From Acidovorax sp. Leaf160 (GTDB lineage Bacteria > Pseudomonadota > Gammaproteobacteria > Burkholderiales > Burkholderiaceae_C): DNA of 46,903 nt. The translations under genes and the position numbers were made by a program. Location of the stretch: NCBI RefSeq assembly GCF_001424265.1, contig NZ_LMOV01000015.1:1-46903 (forward strand), read 5' to 3'. Shown here piece after piece: positions 16,745 to 25,601 of this stretch. The number at the start of each line of letters is the position of its first letter. Position 1 is the first letter of the stretch. The notes below the pieces were generated by a model. It worked only from the letters and a program-made list of their open reading frames with translations, was not told where the DNA came from and searched no databases.

Positions 16745-16976
16745 GAGGCGCGGATTCTACGAGCCAGCCCGCATTGCAGCAGCGGGCGTCGCCCCCATAT
16801 ACAGCGTTGGCGCTGCCGCATTCACCGCGCAGGTGGCGCTGCAGCAGTGGGCGTGTGCCGATGTCCACGCCCCGGTCAGTCATCAAGACATTCCCTAGAA
16901 TCTGGCGATGGCCGTCGCGCCGCCTCGGGCGCACCTTCGCGCCCCGGCGCCCACGGCCTCCAGCCCCCACCTCCGC

Positions 16977-19900
16977 ATGGAACTGCCCAAACTCTCCCCC
17001 GGTAAACGATTCACCCTGCCCCGCCCCGTGGGCAGCGCCGATGCCCTGCTGCTGGCCCGCCTGGGCGAGCGCGAGAAGGCCGAGCGCCGCACGGTCGCCA
17101 TCGTCACCGCCGACGCCACCGACGCCCAGCGCCTGATCGACGAGATGGCGTTCTTCGCGCCCGGGCTGCGCTGCGCGCTGTTTCCCGACTGGGAGACGCT
17201 GCCCTACGACACCTTCTCGCCCCACCAGGACCTCATCAGCGAGCGCCTGGCCACGCTCTGGCGCATCAGCCAGAAAGACCGGGACACCGGCGCCGACGTG
17301 GTGCTGGTCCCGGCCACCACGGCGCTCTACCGGGTCGCCCCGCCTTCCTTCCTGGCGGCCTACACCTTCCACTTCAAGGTCAAGCAGAAGCTGGAAGAAG
17401 CCAAGTTCCGCGCCCAGCTCACGCTGGCCGGCTACAGCCATGTGTCGCAGGTGGTCAGCCCCGGCGAATATGCCGTGCGCGGCGGCCTGATCGACCTCTT
17501 TCCCATGGGCTCGCCCGTGCCGTACCGGGTGGACCTGTTCGACGACGAGATCGACTCCATCCGCACCTTCGACCCCGACACTCAGCGCAGCCTCTACCCC
17601 GTGCCCGAGGTGCGCCTGCTGCCCGGCCGCGAATTCCCCATGGACGACGCAGCCCGGGCCAAATTCCGCAGCCGCTGGCGCGAGCTGCTGGAGGGCGACC
17701 CCACCAAGAGCCGCATCTACAAGGACATGGGCAACGGCGTGGCCACCGCCGGCATCGAGTACTACCTGCCGCTCTTCTTCGAGGAGACGGCCACCGTGTT
17801 CGATTACCTGGGCGATGACGCCACCGTGGTGCTGCACGGCGATCTGGAGCCGGCCTTCCAGCGCTTCTGGCAGGACACCAAGGACCGCTACCGCCTGGTT
17901 CAGGGCGACCCGGACCGCCCGGCGCTGCCGCCGGAATCCCTGTTCCTGGGCATCGAGCAGTTCTACACCCGCGCCAACGCGCATGCGCAACTGTCGCTGC
18001 GCCCCGGCGTGGACGACGTGGCGGACAACCCGCACTTCCAGAAGCTGGGCGATCTGTCGGTGGTGCGCGGCGCGGAAGACCCGCTCGCGCGGCTGCACGG
18101 GCACATCCGCAACACGCAGCACCGCGTGCTGCTGCTCGCCGAAAGCGACGGGCGGCGCGAAAGCCTGCTGGACTTCCTGCGCGCCTCGGGCGTGAACCCG
18201 CCGGCCTTCGATTCGCTGGCCGAGTTCCAGGGCCAGGAGGATGAGAAGGTCGGCATCGCCACCGCCGGCCTGGCCACGGGCTTCGCCTGGCTGGAAGAAG
18301 GCATCGACTTCGTCACCGAAACCGAACTCTTCGCCGCCGGCGCCACCACGCGCCGCCGCAAGAAGCAGGAGCAGGTGAGCGACGTCGAGGCGCTCATCAA
18401 GGACCTGTCGGAGCTGACCCTGGGCGACCCGGTGGTGCACAGCGCGCACGGCATCGGCCGCTACCGGGGGCTGATCCACATGGATGTGGGCCAGAAGAAC
18501 CCGGACGGCACACCCGCGATGCAGGAGTTCCTGCACCTTGAATACGCCGACAAGGCCGTGCTCTACGTGCCGGTCAGCCAGCTGCAGCTCATCAGCCGCT
18601 ACACGGGGGTGTCCGCCGACGAGGCGCCGCTGCACAAGCTGGGCAGCGGCCAGTGGGAAAAGGCCAAGCGCAAGGCGGCCGAGCAGGTGCGCGATTCCGC
18701 CGCCGAGCTGCTGAACATCTACGCCCGGCGCGCCGCCCGCGAAGGCCATGCCTTCCGCTACAGCCCGCAGGACTACGAACAATTCGCCAACGACTTCGGT
18801 TTCGAGGAAACGGCCGACCAGAACGCCGCCATCCACGCCGTCATCCAGGACATGATCTCGCCCCAGCCCATGGACCGGCTGGTCTGCGGCGACGTGGGCT
18901 TCGGCAAGACCGAGGTGGCCCTGCGCGCGGCGTTCGTGGCCGTCACGGGCGGCAAGCAGGTGGCCTTCCTCGCGCCGACCACGCTGCTGGCAGAGCAGCA
19001 CTACCAGACGCTCATCGACCGATTCAGCAAGTGGCCGGTGAAGATCGCCGAGGTCTCGCGCTTCCGCTCGGGCAAGGAGATCACGGCCGCCATCAAGGGC
19101 ATCGGCGATGGCACGGTGGACATCGTCGTGGGCACGCACAAGCTGCTCAGCGAATCGACCAAGTTCCACAACCTGGGTCTGCTCATCATCGACGAGGAAC
19201 ACCGCTTCGGCGTGCGCCACAAGGAACAGATGAAGGCGCTGCGCGCCGAGGTGGACGTGCTCACGCTCACCGCCACGCCCATTCCGCGCACGCTGGGCAT
19301 GGCGCTGGAAGGCCTGCGCGACCTCTCCGTGATCGCCACCGCGCCGCAGCGGCGCCTGGCCATCAAGACCTTCGTGCGCACCGAAGGCACGGGCGTGATC
19401 CGCGAGGCCGTGCTGCGCGAATTGAAGCGCGGCGGGCAGTGCTACTTCCTGCACAACGAGGTGGAAACGATCGAGAACCGTCGCCAGAAGCTGGAAGAGA
19501 TATTGCCCGAGGCCCGCATCGCCGTGGCGCACGGCCAGATGCCCGAGCGCGAGCTGGAGAAGGTGATGCGCGACTTCGTGGCGCAGCGCTACAACATCCT
19601 GCTGTGCTCGACCATCATCGAGACCGGCATCGACGTTCCCACGGCTAACACCATCATCATGAGCCGCGCCGACAAGTTCGGCCTGGCGCAGCTGCACCAG
19701 CTGCGCGGCCGCGTGGGCCGCAGCCACCACCAGGCGTATGCCTACCTGATGGTGCCGGACGTCGAGGGCCTCACCAAGCAGGCCGCCCAGCGGCTGGACG
19801 CCATCCAGCAGATGGAGGAGCTGGGCTCGGGCTTCTACCTCGCCATGCACGACCTGGAGATCCGCGGCGCGGGCGAGGTGCTGGGCGAGAACCAGAGCGG

Positions 19901-20462
19901 CAACATGCTGGAAGTGGGCTTCCAGCTCTACAACGAGATGCTGAGCGAGGCCGTGCGCTCGCTGAAGGCGGGCAAGGAGCCCGACCTCCTGGCGCCGCTC
20001 TCGGTCACCACCGACATCAACCTGCACGCACCGGCCCTGCTGCCCAACGACTACTGCGGCGATGTCCACTTGCGGCTTTCGTTCTACAAGAAGCTGGCCA
20101 CCGCCCGGACCAGCGACCAGATCGACGGGCTGCTGGAGGAACTGGTGGACCGCTTCGGCAAGCTGCCGCCGCAGGCGCAGACGCTGATCGACGTGCATCG
20201 CCTGCGCGTGCTGTCGCAGCCCTATGGCGTGGTGAAGGTGGACGCGGCGCCCGGCGTCATCACGATCACCTTCAAGCCCCAGCCGCCGGTGGACCCGATG
20301 GCCATCATCCATCTGATCCAGAAGAACAAGCACATCAAGCTGGCAGGCAACGAGAAGCTGCGCATCGAGCGCGAACTGCCCGAGCCCAAGGACCGGGCCC
20401 AGCTGGTGCGCGACGTGCTGCGCAGCCTGGGGCAACCGCTGGCGCAGGGCGTGCCGGCGTAA
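16977..20462 (+). CDS. mfd: Transcription-repair coupling factor Mfd
   Basis: Mfd removes RNA polymerase stalled at DNA damage and recruits UvrA. The 1161-residue product is full length. The UvrB-like N-terminal part contains FPDWETLPYDTFSPH; the polymerase-interaction region has VHSAHGIGRYRGL; the translocase part has Walker A GDVGFGKTEVA, DEEH in IIDEEHRFGV, TATPIPRTL, and the late motif QLRGRVGRS. A C-terminal TRCF domain follows. ATG 16977 (MELPKLSPG) was preferred to an in-frame ATG at 16908, whose extra 23 residues look like leader sequence. It is divergent from ispD. The opposite strand is also open for more than 5 kb, but only as a GC-driven shadow. Confidence 0.96.
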   Translation: MELPKLSPGKRFTLPRPVGSADALLLARLGEREKAERRTVAIVTADATDAQRLIDEMAFFAPGLRCALFPDWETLPYDTFSPHQDLISERLATLWRISQKDRDTGADVVLVPATTALYRVAPPSFLAAYTFHFKVKQKLEEAKFRAQLTLAGYSHVSQVVSPGEYAVRGGLIDLFPMGSPVPYRVDLFDDEIDSIRTFDPDTQRSLYPVPEVRLLPGREFPMDDAARAKFRSRWRELLEGDPTKSRIYKDMGNGVATAGIEYYLPLFFEETATVFDYLGDDATVVLHGDLEPAFQRFWQDTKDRYRLVQGDPDRPALPPESLFLGIEQFYTRANAHAQLSLRPGVDDVADNPHFQKLGDLSVVRGAEDPLARLHGHIRNTQHRVLLLAESDGRRESLLDFLRASGVNPPAFDSLAEFQGQEDEKVGIATAGLATGFAWLEEGIDFVTETELFAAGATTRRRKKQEQVSDVEALIKDLSELTLGDPVVHSAHGIGRYRGLIHMDVGQKNPDGTPAMQEFLHLEYADKAVLYVPVSQLQLISRYTGVSADEAPLHKLGSGQWEKAKRKAAEQVRDSAAELLNIYARRAAREGHAFRYSPQDYEQFANDFGFEETADQNAAIHAVIQDMISPQPMDRLVCGDVGFGKTEVALRAAFVAVTGGKQVAFLAPTTLLAEQHYQTLIDRFSKWPVKIAEVSRFRSGKEITAAIKGIGDGTVDIVVGTHKLLSESTKFHNLGLLIIDEEHRFGVRHKEQMKALRAEVDVLTLTATPIPRTLGMALEGLRDLSVIATAPQRRLAIKTFVRTEGTGVIREAVLRELKRGGQCYFLHNEVETIENRRQKLEEILPEARIAVAHGQMPERELEKVMRDFVAQRYNILLCSTIIETGIDVPTANTIIMSRADKFGLAQLHQLRGRVGRSHHQAYAYLMVPDVEGLTKQAAQRLDAIQQMEELGSGFYLAMHDLEIRGAGEVLGENQSGNMLEVGFQLYNEMLSEAVRSLKAGKEPDLLAPLSVTTDINLHAPALLPNDYCGDVHLRLSFYKKLATARTSDQIDGLLEELVDRFGKLPPQAQTLIDVHRLRVLSQPYGVVKVDAAPGVITITFKPQPPVDPMAIIHLIQKNKHIKLAGNEKLRIERELPEPKDRAQLVRDVLRSLGQPLAQGVPA

Positions 20463-20550
20463 AGGCGCGGCCAGGCGGAAGGCAGGCGGTGCGGCGGATC
20501 GCGGCCCTACGCTGGTGTCGGCATTCACGGGCTCCAGCGGATGGCCATCC

Positions 20551-20606
20551 GGTGAGCGGGTGAGCAGGTGCGCGGATGAGCGGTTGAGCGGATGAGCGGG
20601 TGCGGT
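20551..20606 (+). repeat. Seven imperfect copies of an 8-bp tandem unit
   Basis: Units run GGTGAGCG, GGTGAGCA, GGTGCGCG, GATGAGCG, GTTGAGCG, GATGAGCG, GGTGCGGT. They sit in the gap between mfd and the Bug receptor gene, ending about 50 bases before its start. The unit length is not a multiple of three and no coding frame is supported. Copy number could vary between strains. Confidence 0.75.
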
Positions 20607-20657
20607 ACTTGCTTCACACGGCGCTTCGAAGTCACTTGGTTTAACCCAGGAGCCGCC

Positions 20658-21662
20658 ATGACCCTGCTGCGCACCATCCGCGCCTTCAGCCGATCCCTTC
20701 CCTGCGCACTCGCCGCCTGCGGGGCAACCCTCTGGGGCGGCCTTCCGTCCGCGCACGCCCAGGCTGGCTACCCCGACCGTCCGGTCAAGGTGATCGTCGC
20801 GCTGCCGGCCGGCGGCAGCGCCGACATGATTGCGCGGACCGTCTCCACCAAGATGGCCGCCGAGCTCGGCCAGCCCTTCGTGGTCGACAACAAGGCCGGG
20901 GCGTCCGGGCAGATCGGCACGCCGCTGGTGGCGCGGGCGGCGCCCGACGGCTACACGCTGATGGTGTCGCCGGCGTCGTTCCTCACCACCAACAAGAGCA
21001 TCTTCAAGACCCTGCCGTATGACCCGCAGGCGGACTTCGTTCCCATCACCCGCCTGGTCAACCAGCCCATGGTGCTGGTGGTAAAGGACGGCAAGCGCTT
21101 CCCCGACGTCGCTGCCGTGCTGGCCGCCGCCAGGGCCGCCCCGGGGCAGCTGACCTATGCCTCGTCCGGCGATGGCAGCCCCCAGCACCTGGCCGCGCTG
21201 ATGTTCGGCACCCGTACCCGTGCCGACATGCTGCACGTGCCCTACAAAGGCGGCGCGCCCGCCATCAACGACACGCTGGCCGGCAATGTGGACATGATGT
21301 TCGCCGTCCTCCCCGAGGCGCTGCCCCACATCCAGGCAGGCAAGCTGCAGGCGTTGGCGCTGATGAGCCCCGAGCGTTCGCCCGTGCTGCCGCAGCTGCC
21401 CACCATGGCCGAGAGCGGCGTGCAGCAGGTGGAACTGTCGGCCTGGGTGGGCCTGTTCGCGCCGGCGAAGACGCCGCAGCCCATCGTCGAGCGGCTGCAG
21501 CGCGCGGCCCATGCGGCGCTGGCCGGCGACACGGTCGCCAAACTGCAGGCCAGCGGCATGGAGGCAGCGCCGGGCACCAGCCAGTCCCTGAAAGACAGCA
21601 TCGCGGCAGAGATCAAGCTCCATGCCGATCTGGTCAGGGCCGCCGGACTGACCCCGCAGTAG
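20658..21662 (+). CDS. Bug-family tripartite tricarboxylate transporter substrate-binding protein
   Basis: The 334-residue product has a signal peptide ending SAHA before QAGYPDRPVK, then the typical Bug receptor opening (VIVALPAGGSADMIAR). Other family segments are VDNKAGASGQIG, APDGYTLMVS, LTYASSGDGSPQHLA, VPYKGGAPAINDTLAGNVD and PTMAESG. ATG 20658 follows AGGAG at five bases. Such proteins bind carboxylates or other small anions in the periplasm. No membrane subunits (TctA/TctB) are adjacent, which is common for the many Bug proteins of Burkholderiales, so the ligand cannot be named. Confidence 0.9.
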   Translation: MTLLRTIRAFSRSLPCALAACGATLWGGLPSAHAQAGYPDRPVKVIVALPAGGSADMIARTVSTKMAAELGQPFVVDNKAGASGQIGTPLVARAAPDGYTLMVSPASFLTTNKSIFKTLPYDPQADFVPITRLVNQPMVLVVKDGKRFPDVAAVLAAARAAPGQLTYASSGDGSPQHLAALMFGTRTRADMLHVPYKGGAPAINDTLAGNVDMMFAVLPEALPHIQAGKLQALALMSPERSPVLPQLPTMAESGVQQVELSAWVGLFAPAKTPQPIVERLQRAAHAALAGDTVAKLQASGMEAAPGTSQSLKDSIAAEIKLHADLVRAAGLTPQ

Positions 21663-21663
21663 C

Positions 21664-21687
21664 GCCAGAGCCAGAGCCAGCGCCAGC
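21664..21687 (+). repeat. Short hexamer repeat (GCCAGA/GCCAGC x4)
   Basis: Four tandem hexamers, two GCCAGA then two GCCAGC, start two bases after the Bug gene stop codon. They are non-coding and of no known role. Confidence 0.6.
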
Positions 21688-21753
21688 CTAAGAGGGAGCG
21701 GGCATGGCGGCGCGGCGGGGATAATCCGCCCCGTCATTCCTTCTCCATTCCCC

Positions 21754-22467
21754 ATGAACGCCGCCACCGAATTCGCCCCAGGTCTTGTCGTGCAGGCCAA
21801 TGCCACCCTGCACCCTTTGTCGCACTACAAGCTCATCGCCTTCGACATGGACTCGACGCTGATCAACATCGAATGCGTCGATGAGATCGCGGACGCCGCC
21901 GGCCGCAAGGCTGAAGTCGCCGCCATCACCGAAGCCGCGATGCAGGGCCTGATCACCGACTACAAGGAAAGCCTGCGCCAGCGCGTGGCCTTGCTCAAGG
22001 GCGTGACGGTGCAGCACATGGAGCAGGTATTCGCCGAACGGCTGCGCCTGAACCCGGGCGCACAGGAACTGGTGGCCGCCGCCAAGACTGCGGGCCTGAC
22101 CACGCTGCTGGTTTCCGGCGGCTTCACCTTCTTCGCTGACCGGGTGAAGGCGCGCCTGGGGATCGACCTGGCGCGGTCGAACCGGCTGGAAGTCCAGGAC
22201 GGCCAGCTCACGGGCCGCATGCTGGACCAGGCCTGGGGCGACATCTGCGACGGCGCGGAAAAGCGCCGCACGCTGCTGGAAGTGGCCTCGCTGATGGGCA
22301 TCGATCCGGCGCAGGCCATCGCCGTGGGCGACGGCGCCAACGACCTTCCCATGATGGGCGTGGCCGGCCTCTCGGTCGCCTTCCACGCCAAGCCCGCGGT
22401 GCGCGCGCAGGCCAAGGTGGCGATCAACGAAGGCGGGCTGGATCGGTTGCTGGAAGTGCTGCGCTAA
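21754..22467 (+). CDS. serB: Phosphoserine phosphatase
   Basis: SerB removes phosphate from phosphoserine, the last step of serine synthesis. The 237-residue HAD-family protein has motif I DMDSTL with Asp31 and Asp33, motif II in LLVSGGFTFF, a Lys in the AEKRRTLLE segment and motif IV GDGANDLPM. The insertion between motifs I and II (ECVDEIADAAG onward) is the usual helical cap and is a strong SerB mark. There is no N-terminal ACT domain, so this is the short form. It stands alone between two binding-protein genes in the same direction; no terminator was clear after it. Confidence 0.95.
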   Translation: MNAATEFAPGLVVQANATLHPLSHYKLIAFDMDSTLINIECVDEIADAAGRKAEVAAITEAAMQGLITDYKESLRQRVALLKGVTVQHMEQVFAERLRLNPGAQELVAAAKTAGLTTLLVSGGFTFFADRVKARLGIDLARSNRLEVQDGQLTGRMLDQAWGDICDGAEKRRTLLEVASLMGIDPAQAIAVGDGANDLPMMGVAGLSVAFHAKPAVRAQAKVAINEGGLDRLLEVLR

Positions 22468-22668
22468 AAGCGGCGGCACCGGCGCCGAGCCGAGTTGCCG
22501 TCGATTCAGGGAGAGCACCGCTGGGTTTAACTCGCAGCCCTGCCAGCCGCAGGGAGCACTGGCGCTGATTCAAGCACCACACGGCGCCAGCGCCCGGATC
22601 GACCCATCCGGCATAAAGTTGTGCCCTGTTATATCAATATGACAATAAAAACCTGGTCTACCTGTTCC

Positions 22669-22689
22669 GGGGGCCATAGACTTGCCCCC
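22669..22689 (+). promoter_or_regulatory. Leader hairpin upstream of the MetQ-like gene
   Basis: GGGGGC (22669-22674) pairs with GCCCCC (22684-22689) around a nine-base loop, and a T6 run begins ten bases later. It lies 26 bases before the start codon at 22715. It could be a weak terminator or attenuator, but the T-run is not directly next to the stem. Confidence 0.35.
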
Positions 22690-22714
22690 TGATAGCCGTT
22701 TTTTGAAAGCCGAC

Positions 22715-23506
22715 ATGTCCCTCAAGAAAGCCCTCTCCGCCATCGCCCTCGCCTCTCTGGCCCTGGGCGCCCATGCCGCCGACGCGGTGCTGAAGGTGGC
22801 AGCGTCCGCCGTGCCGCATGCCGAGATCCTGAACTTCGTGAAACCCCAGCTCAAGGCCCAGGGCGTGGATCTGCAGGTTCGCGAATTCAGCGACTACATC
22901 CAGCCCAATGCGGCGGTGGAAGACAAGCAGCTGGACGTCAACTTCTTCCAGCACCAACCCTACCTGGACAGCTACAACAAGGACCGCAAGAGCAGCATCG
23001 TCCCCGTGCCGGGCGGCAAGGTGCATGTGGAGCCCTTCGGCGCCTACTCCAGGAAGATCAAGTCGATCAGCGAGTTGAAGGACGGCGCCACCATCGCCAT
23101 CCCGAACGATCCGTCGAATGCCGGCCGGGCTCTGCTGCTGCTGCAAAAGCAGGGGCTGATCACACTGAAGGACCCGCGCGTCATCACGTCCACGCCCATC
23201 GACATCGTGAAGAACACGAAGAAGCTGAAGTTCCGCGAGCTGGAGGCGGCCCTGCTGCCCCGTGCGCTGGACGATGTCGATCTGGCGCTGATCAACACCA
23301 ACTACGCCATCGAGGCCAAGCTCAACCCGGTGAAGGACGCGCTGTTCATCGAGTCGGGCGACTCGCCTTATGCCAACCTGGTGGCCGCCCGCCGCGACCG
23401 CATCAACGACCCGAGCCTCCAGAAGCTGGTGAAGGCGCTGCACACGCCCGAGGTGAAGAAGTTCATCCAGGACAAGTACCAGGGCGCCATCGTCCCCGCC
23501 TTCTGA
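22715..23506 (+). CDS. metQ: MetQ/NlpA-family substrate-binding protein
   Basis: The 263-residue product is a periplasmic receptor of the NlpA family, which feeds methionine ABC transporters. Family segments are VPHAEILNFVKPQL, REFSDYIQPN, VNFFQHQPYLD, IAIPNDPSNAGRALLLLQ and LALINTNYAI. The signal peptide ends GAHA before ADAVLK and has no lipobox Cys, so the protein is soluble rather than a lipoprotein. No metN or metI gene is adjacent. ATG 22715 follows a weak GAAAG site. A strong terminator begins 44 bases after the stop. Methionine is the likely ligand by family, but related receptors bind other small molecules. Confidence 0.85.
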   Translation: MSLKKALSAIALASLALGAHAADAVLKVAASAVPHAEILNFVKPQLKAQGVDLQVREFSDYIQPNAAVEDKQLDVNFFQHQPYLDSYNKDRKSSIVPVPGGKVHVEPFGAYSRKIKSISELKDGATIAIPNDPSNAGRALLLLQKQGLITLKDPRVITSTPIDIVKNTKKLKFRELEAALLPRALDDVDLALINTNYAIEAKLNPVKDALFIESGDSPYANLVAARRDRINDPSLQKLVKALHTPEVKKFIQDKYQGAIVPAF

Positions 23507-23549
23507 GCACGGCGCGCGGCCCAGGCGGCGCGCCCGTTCCCCCCCTCCA

Positions 23550-23576
23550 GCGCCGTGCGATCCACGGCGCTTTTTT
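23550..23576 (+). terminator. Rho-independent terminator after metQ
   Basis: GCGCCGTG (23550-23557) pairs perfectly with CACGGCGC (23563-23570) around a five-base loop, followed by T6 (23571-23576). It abuts the stop codon of the convergent LysE-family gene. Confidence 0.92.
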
Positions 23577-24226
23577 CATGGCGGCCTGTCCGCCAGGCCG
23601 CTGCCCACCCACCAGGCCAGCGCGAACATGGTGGCACCGGTGATCAGGTCCAGCACACGCCAGGCGAGCGGATTGGCGAACACGCCCTGCAAGCGCCGCC
23701 CGGCCACGGCCAGCAGCACGAACCACAGCAGGCTGGCGCAGGCCGCGCCCGCAACGAACACCCACTTCAGGCTGCCGTCCTGCCGCGCGCCGATGGAGCC
23801 GATCAGCACCACGGTGTCCAGGTAGACATGCGGGTTCAGCAGCGTGATCACGGCCAGTGCGCCCAGCACGCCGACCACGCTGCGCTCCGCCAGGCCCGTC
23901 GCCCGCAGGCCGGCCTGGGGCGCGAAGAAGGCGCGGTGCCAGGCGAAGCAGCCATAGGCGAAGAGGAACATGGCGCCGCCCAGCGTGAGGTAGTAGGCCA
24001 GCACGGGCGATGCGCCCAACAGTTGCGCCATGCCGCCCACGCCCACGCCGATCAGCACCGCGTCGCTCATCACGCACCAAGCCACGCAGGCATGCACATG
24101 CCGGCCCTGCACCGCCTGGCGCAGCACATAGAGGTTCTGTGCGCCGATGGAAACGAGCAGCGACAGGCACACCGTGAAGCCGGCCAGCCACGAGGCGGAA
24201 ACGGAGGGAGCGAGAAGATTCCACAT
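23576..24226 (-). CDS. LysE/ArgO-family amino-acid exporter
   Basis: The 216-residue inner-membrane protein has about six hydrophobic helices. It carries the family marks SIGAQNLYVLRQ near the N-terminus and the NPHVYLDTVVLIGS segment in the middle, typical of exporters of basic amino acids (lysine or arginine). It is divergent from an ArgP/LysG-type regulator with a 70-base gap that holds a palindrome, the classical layout for an exporter induced by its own substrate through a LysR-type activator. Whether arginine, lysine or both are moved cannot be decided here. Confidence 0.9.
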   Translation of the reverse strand: MWNLLAPSVSASWLAGFTVCLSLLVSIGAQNLYVLRQAVQGRHVHACVAWCVMSDAVLIGVGVGGMAQLLGASPVLAYYLTLGGAMFLFAYGCFAWHRAFFAPQAGLRATGLAERSVVGVLGALAVITLLNPHVYLDTVVLIGSIGARQDGSLKWVFVAGAACASLLWFVLLAVAGRRLQGVFANPLAWRVLDLITGATMFALAWWVGSGLADRPP

Positions 24227-24252
24227 GCCGCCGATTGTGAAAAGGCGGCAGC

Positions 24253-24268
24253 TTTAAGTAAACTTAAA
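24253..24268. promoter_or_regulatory. Candidate LysR-type operator between exporter and argP
   Basis: TTTAAGT (24253-24259) and ACTTAAA (24262-24268) form a perfect seven-base inverted repeat with a two-base spacer. It is AT-rich in GC-rich surroundings and lies between divergent start codons at 24226 and 24297. A second partial CTAAGTAA half-site follows at 24273-24280. This suits binding of the adjacent LysR-type regulator. Confidence 0.55.
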
Positions 24269-24296
24269 ACTCCTAAGTAATGTGAAGCAAAACTGA

Positions 24297-25205
24297 ATGC
24301 TCGACTATGCAGGCCTGCAGGCCCTGGCCGCCGTGGTGAACGAGGGCAGTTTCGAGCGCGCGGCGCGCAAGCTGCACGTCACCCCCTCGGCGGTCTCGCA
24401 ACGCGTGAAGCAGCTGGAAGAACGTGCCGGACAGGTGCTGGTGCTGCGCGGTACTCCCTGCACCGGCACCGACGCCGGCCGGCGGCTCTGCGTGCATCTG
24501 GAACAGGTGGCCCTGCTGGAGAACGAGCTGCGCCGCGCCAATCCCGCGCTGATGCCCGACCATGAGGTGCCGGCTCCCGCAGTGAAGCTGGCAGTGAATG
24601 CCGACTCGCTGTCGACCTGGTTCCTGGAGGCGATGCATGCGTACACGGCCAGGGGCAACGAGTTGCTCGACATCCGCATCGACGACCAGGAACACACGGC
24701 GCAGCGGCTGCGCGACGGCGAAGTGCTGGCCGCCGTCACCGCCACCGGCACGGCCATTGCGGGCTGCAACACCTGGCCCCTGGGCACCATGCGCTATGTG
24801 GCGGCGGCCAGCCCCGCCTTCGTCGCACGCCATTTCGCCGAAGGCCCCACCGCCCCAGCCCTGGCCGATGCCCCGCTGATGGCTTTCGACCGCAAGGACC
24901 GGCTGCAGGACCAGTGGCTGCAAAAGCACGGCCTCGCCCTGCCGCGCCGGCCGCCGCCGCGCCACTTCCTGCCCAGCAACTTCGCCTATGTGCAGGCCTG
25001 CGAGCGGGGGATGGGCTGGGGCATGCACCCCACGGTGCTGATCGCCAAACAGCTGGCCGAAGGCAGGCTGGTGGACTTCGCGCACGGCCTGACCTTGGAA
25101 GTGCCGATGTACTGGGCGCACCTGCGCAGTGCCCAGGCCGGTCTGGAGCGGCTGACGCGCTGCGTGATGGAGACAGCGCATCGCTGGCTGGGCGAAGGCG
25201 CGTAA
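24297..25205 (+). CDS. argP: LysR-family regulator, ArgP/LysG type
   Basis: The 302-residue protein has an N-terminal helix-turn-helix (LQALAAVVNEGSFERAARKLHVTPSAVSQRVKQLE) and a C-terminal effector domain. MLDYAGLQALAAV is the usual opening of the ArgP/IciA/LysG group. The effector part includes DQEHTAQRLRDGEVLAAVT and a late AYVQACERGMGWGMHP stretch. It is divergent from the LysE/ArgO exporter and very probably activates it when basic amino acids are in excess. ATG 24297 has no strong ribosome binding site but begins at the conserved N-terminus. Confidence 0.85.
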   Translation: MLDYAGLQALAAVVNEGSFERAARKLHVTPSAVSQRVKQLEERAGQVLVLRGTPCTGTDAGRRLCVHLEQVALLENELRRANPALMPDHEVPAPAVKLAVNADSLSTWFLEAMHAYTARGNELLDIRIDDQEHTAQRLRDGEVLAAVTATGTAIAGCNTWPLGTMRYVAAASPAFVARHFAEGPTAPALADAPLMAFDRKDRLQDQWLQKHGLALPRRPPPRHFLPSNFAYVQACERGMGWGMHPTVLIAKQLAEGRLVDFAHGLTLEVPMYWAHLRSAQAGLERLTRCVMETAHRWLGEGA

Positions 25206-25233
25206 GGACGGGTGGAGCGGCCTGCGGGCACGA

Positions 25234-25296
25234 TTTGCTATTTAAGTTATAGCTACAGCACCAGACTCTGCCTGCGCCAACGGGCAATTTGATGCT
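25234..25296 (+). repeat. Dispersed intergenic element, copy B
   Basis: The core is GCTAT (25237-25241), seven bases, ATAGC (25249-25253), followed by CTGCCTGCGCC and a trailing GGGC. It lies between argP and the convergent DUF3820 gene and resembles copies A and D. Confidence 0.6.
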
Positions 25297-25346
25297 GGAA
25301 GCCGCTCCAGCGGGCCATGAGGGCTCCCGCCCGCACCAACGCTGCG

Positions 25347-25574
25347 CTATGCCAGCCCCCGCCGCGCGGCACGCAGCGGCGCAAGCAGGTCGCTCAGACC
25401 GTTGTGGTCGATCTCGTGCATCAGCGCCAGCAACCGGCCCAGGTCGCCGGCAGGAAAGCCTTCGCGCGCGAACCAGTTCAGGTAGTTGCCCGGCAGGTCG
25501 GCGATGGCCATGCCCTTGTGCTTGCCATACGGCATGGTGACGGTCAGCAGCCGCTCGAGTTGCTCGGGGTTCAT
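25347..25574 (-). CDS. DUF3820-family protein
   Basis: The 75-residue protein matches the small DUF3820 family: it begins MNPEQLERLLTVTMPYGKHKG and has DLPGNYLNWFAREGFP, LGRLLALMHEIDHNGL and a basic tail. AGGA precedes ATG 25574. The role of the family is not established. It follows the YciH/SUI1 gene by 27 bases on the same strand, so the two are probably one transcript. Confidence 0.85.
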   Translation of the reverse strand: MNPEQLERLLTVTMPYGKHKGMAIADLPGNYLNWFAREGFPAGDLGRLLALMHEIDHNGLSDLLAPLRAARRGLA

Positions 25575-25601
25575 GCGTTGTCCTGCGGGCGTCGCAACGC
25601 T

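Noticed and set aside
16257-21806. Open frame of 1849 codons on the minus strand opposite mfd
   Set aside because: It is antisense to mfd and the Bug gene. It is rich in His, Arg, Gly and Ala with no domain pattern, and stops are rare only because of high GC. mfd on the plus strand has full motif support.
22561-22594. GGCGCTG...CAGCGCC inverted repeat after serB as a terminator or riboswitch
   Set aside because: The arms are seven bases with a 20-base loop and no T-run follows, and I could not match a known riboswitch fold.
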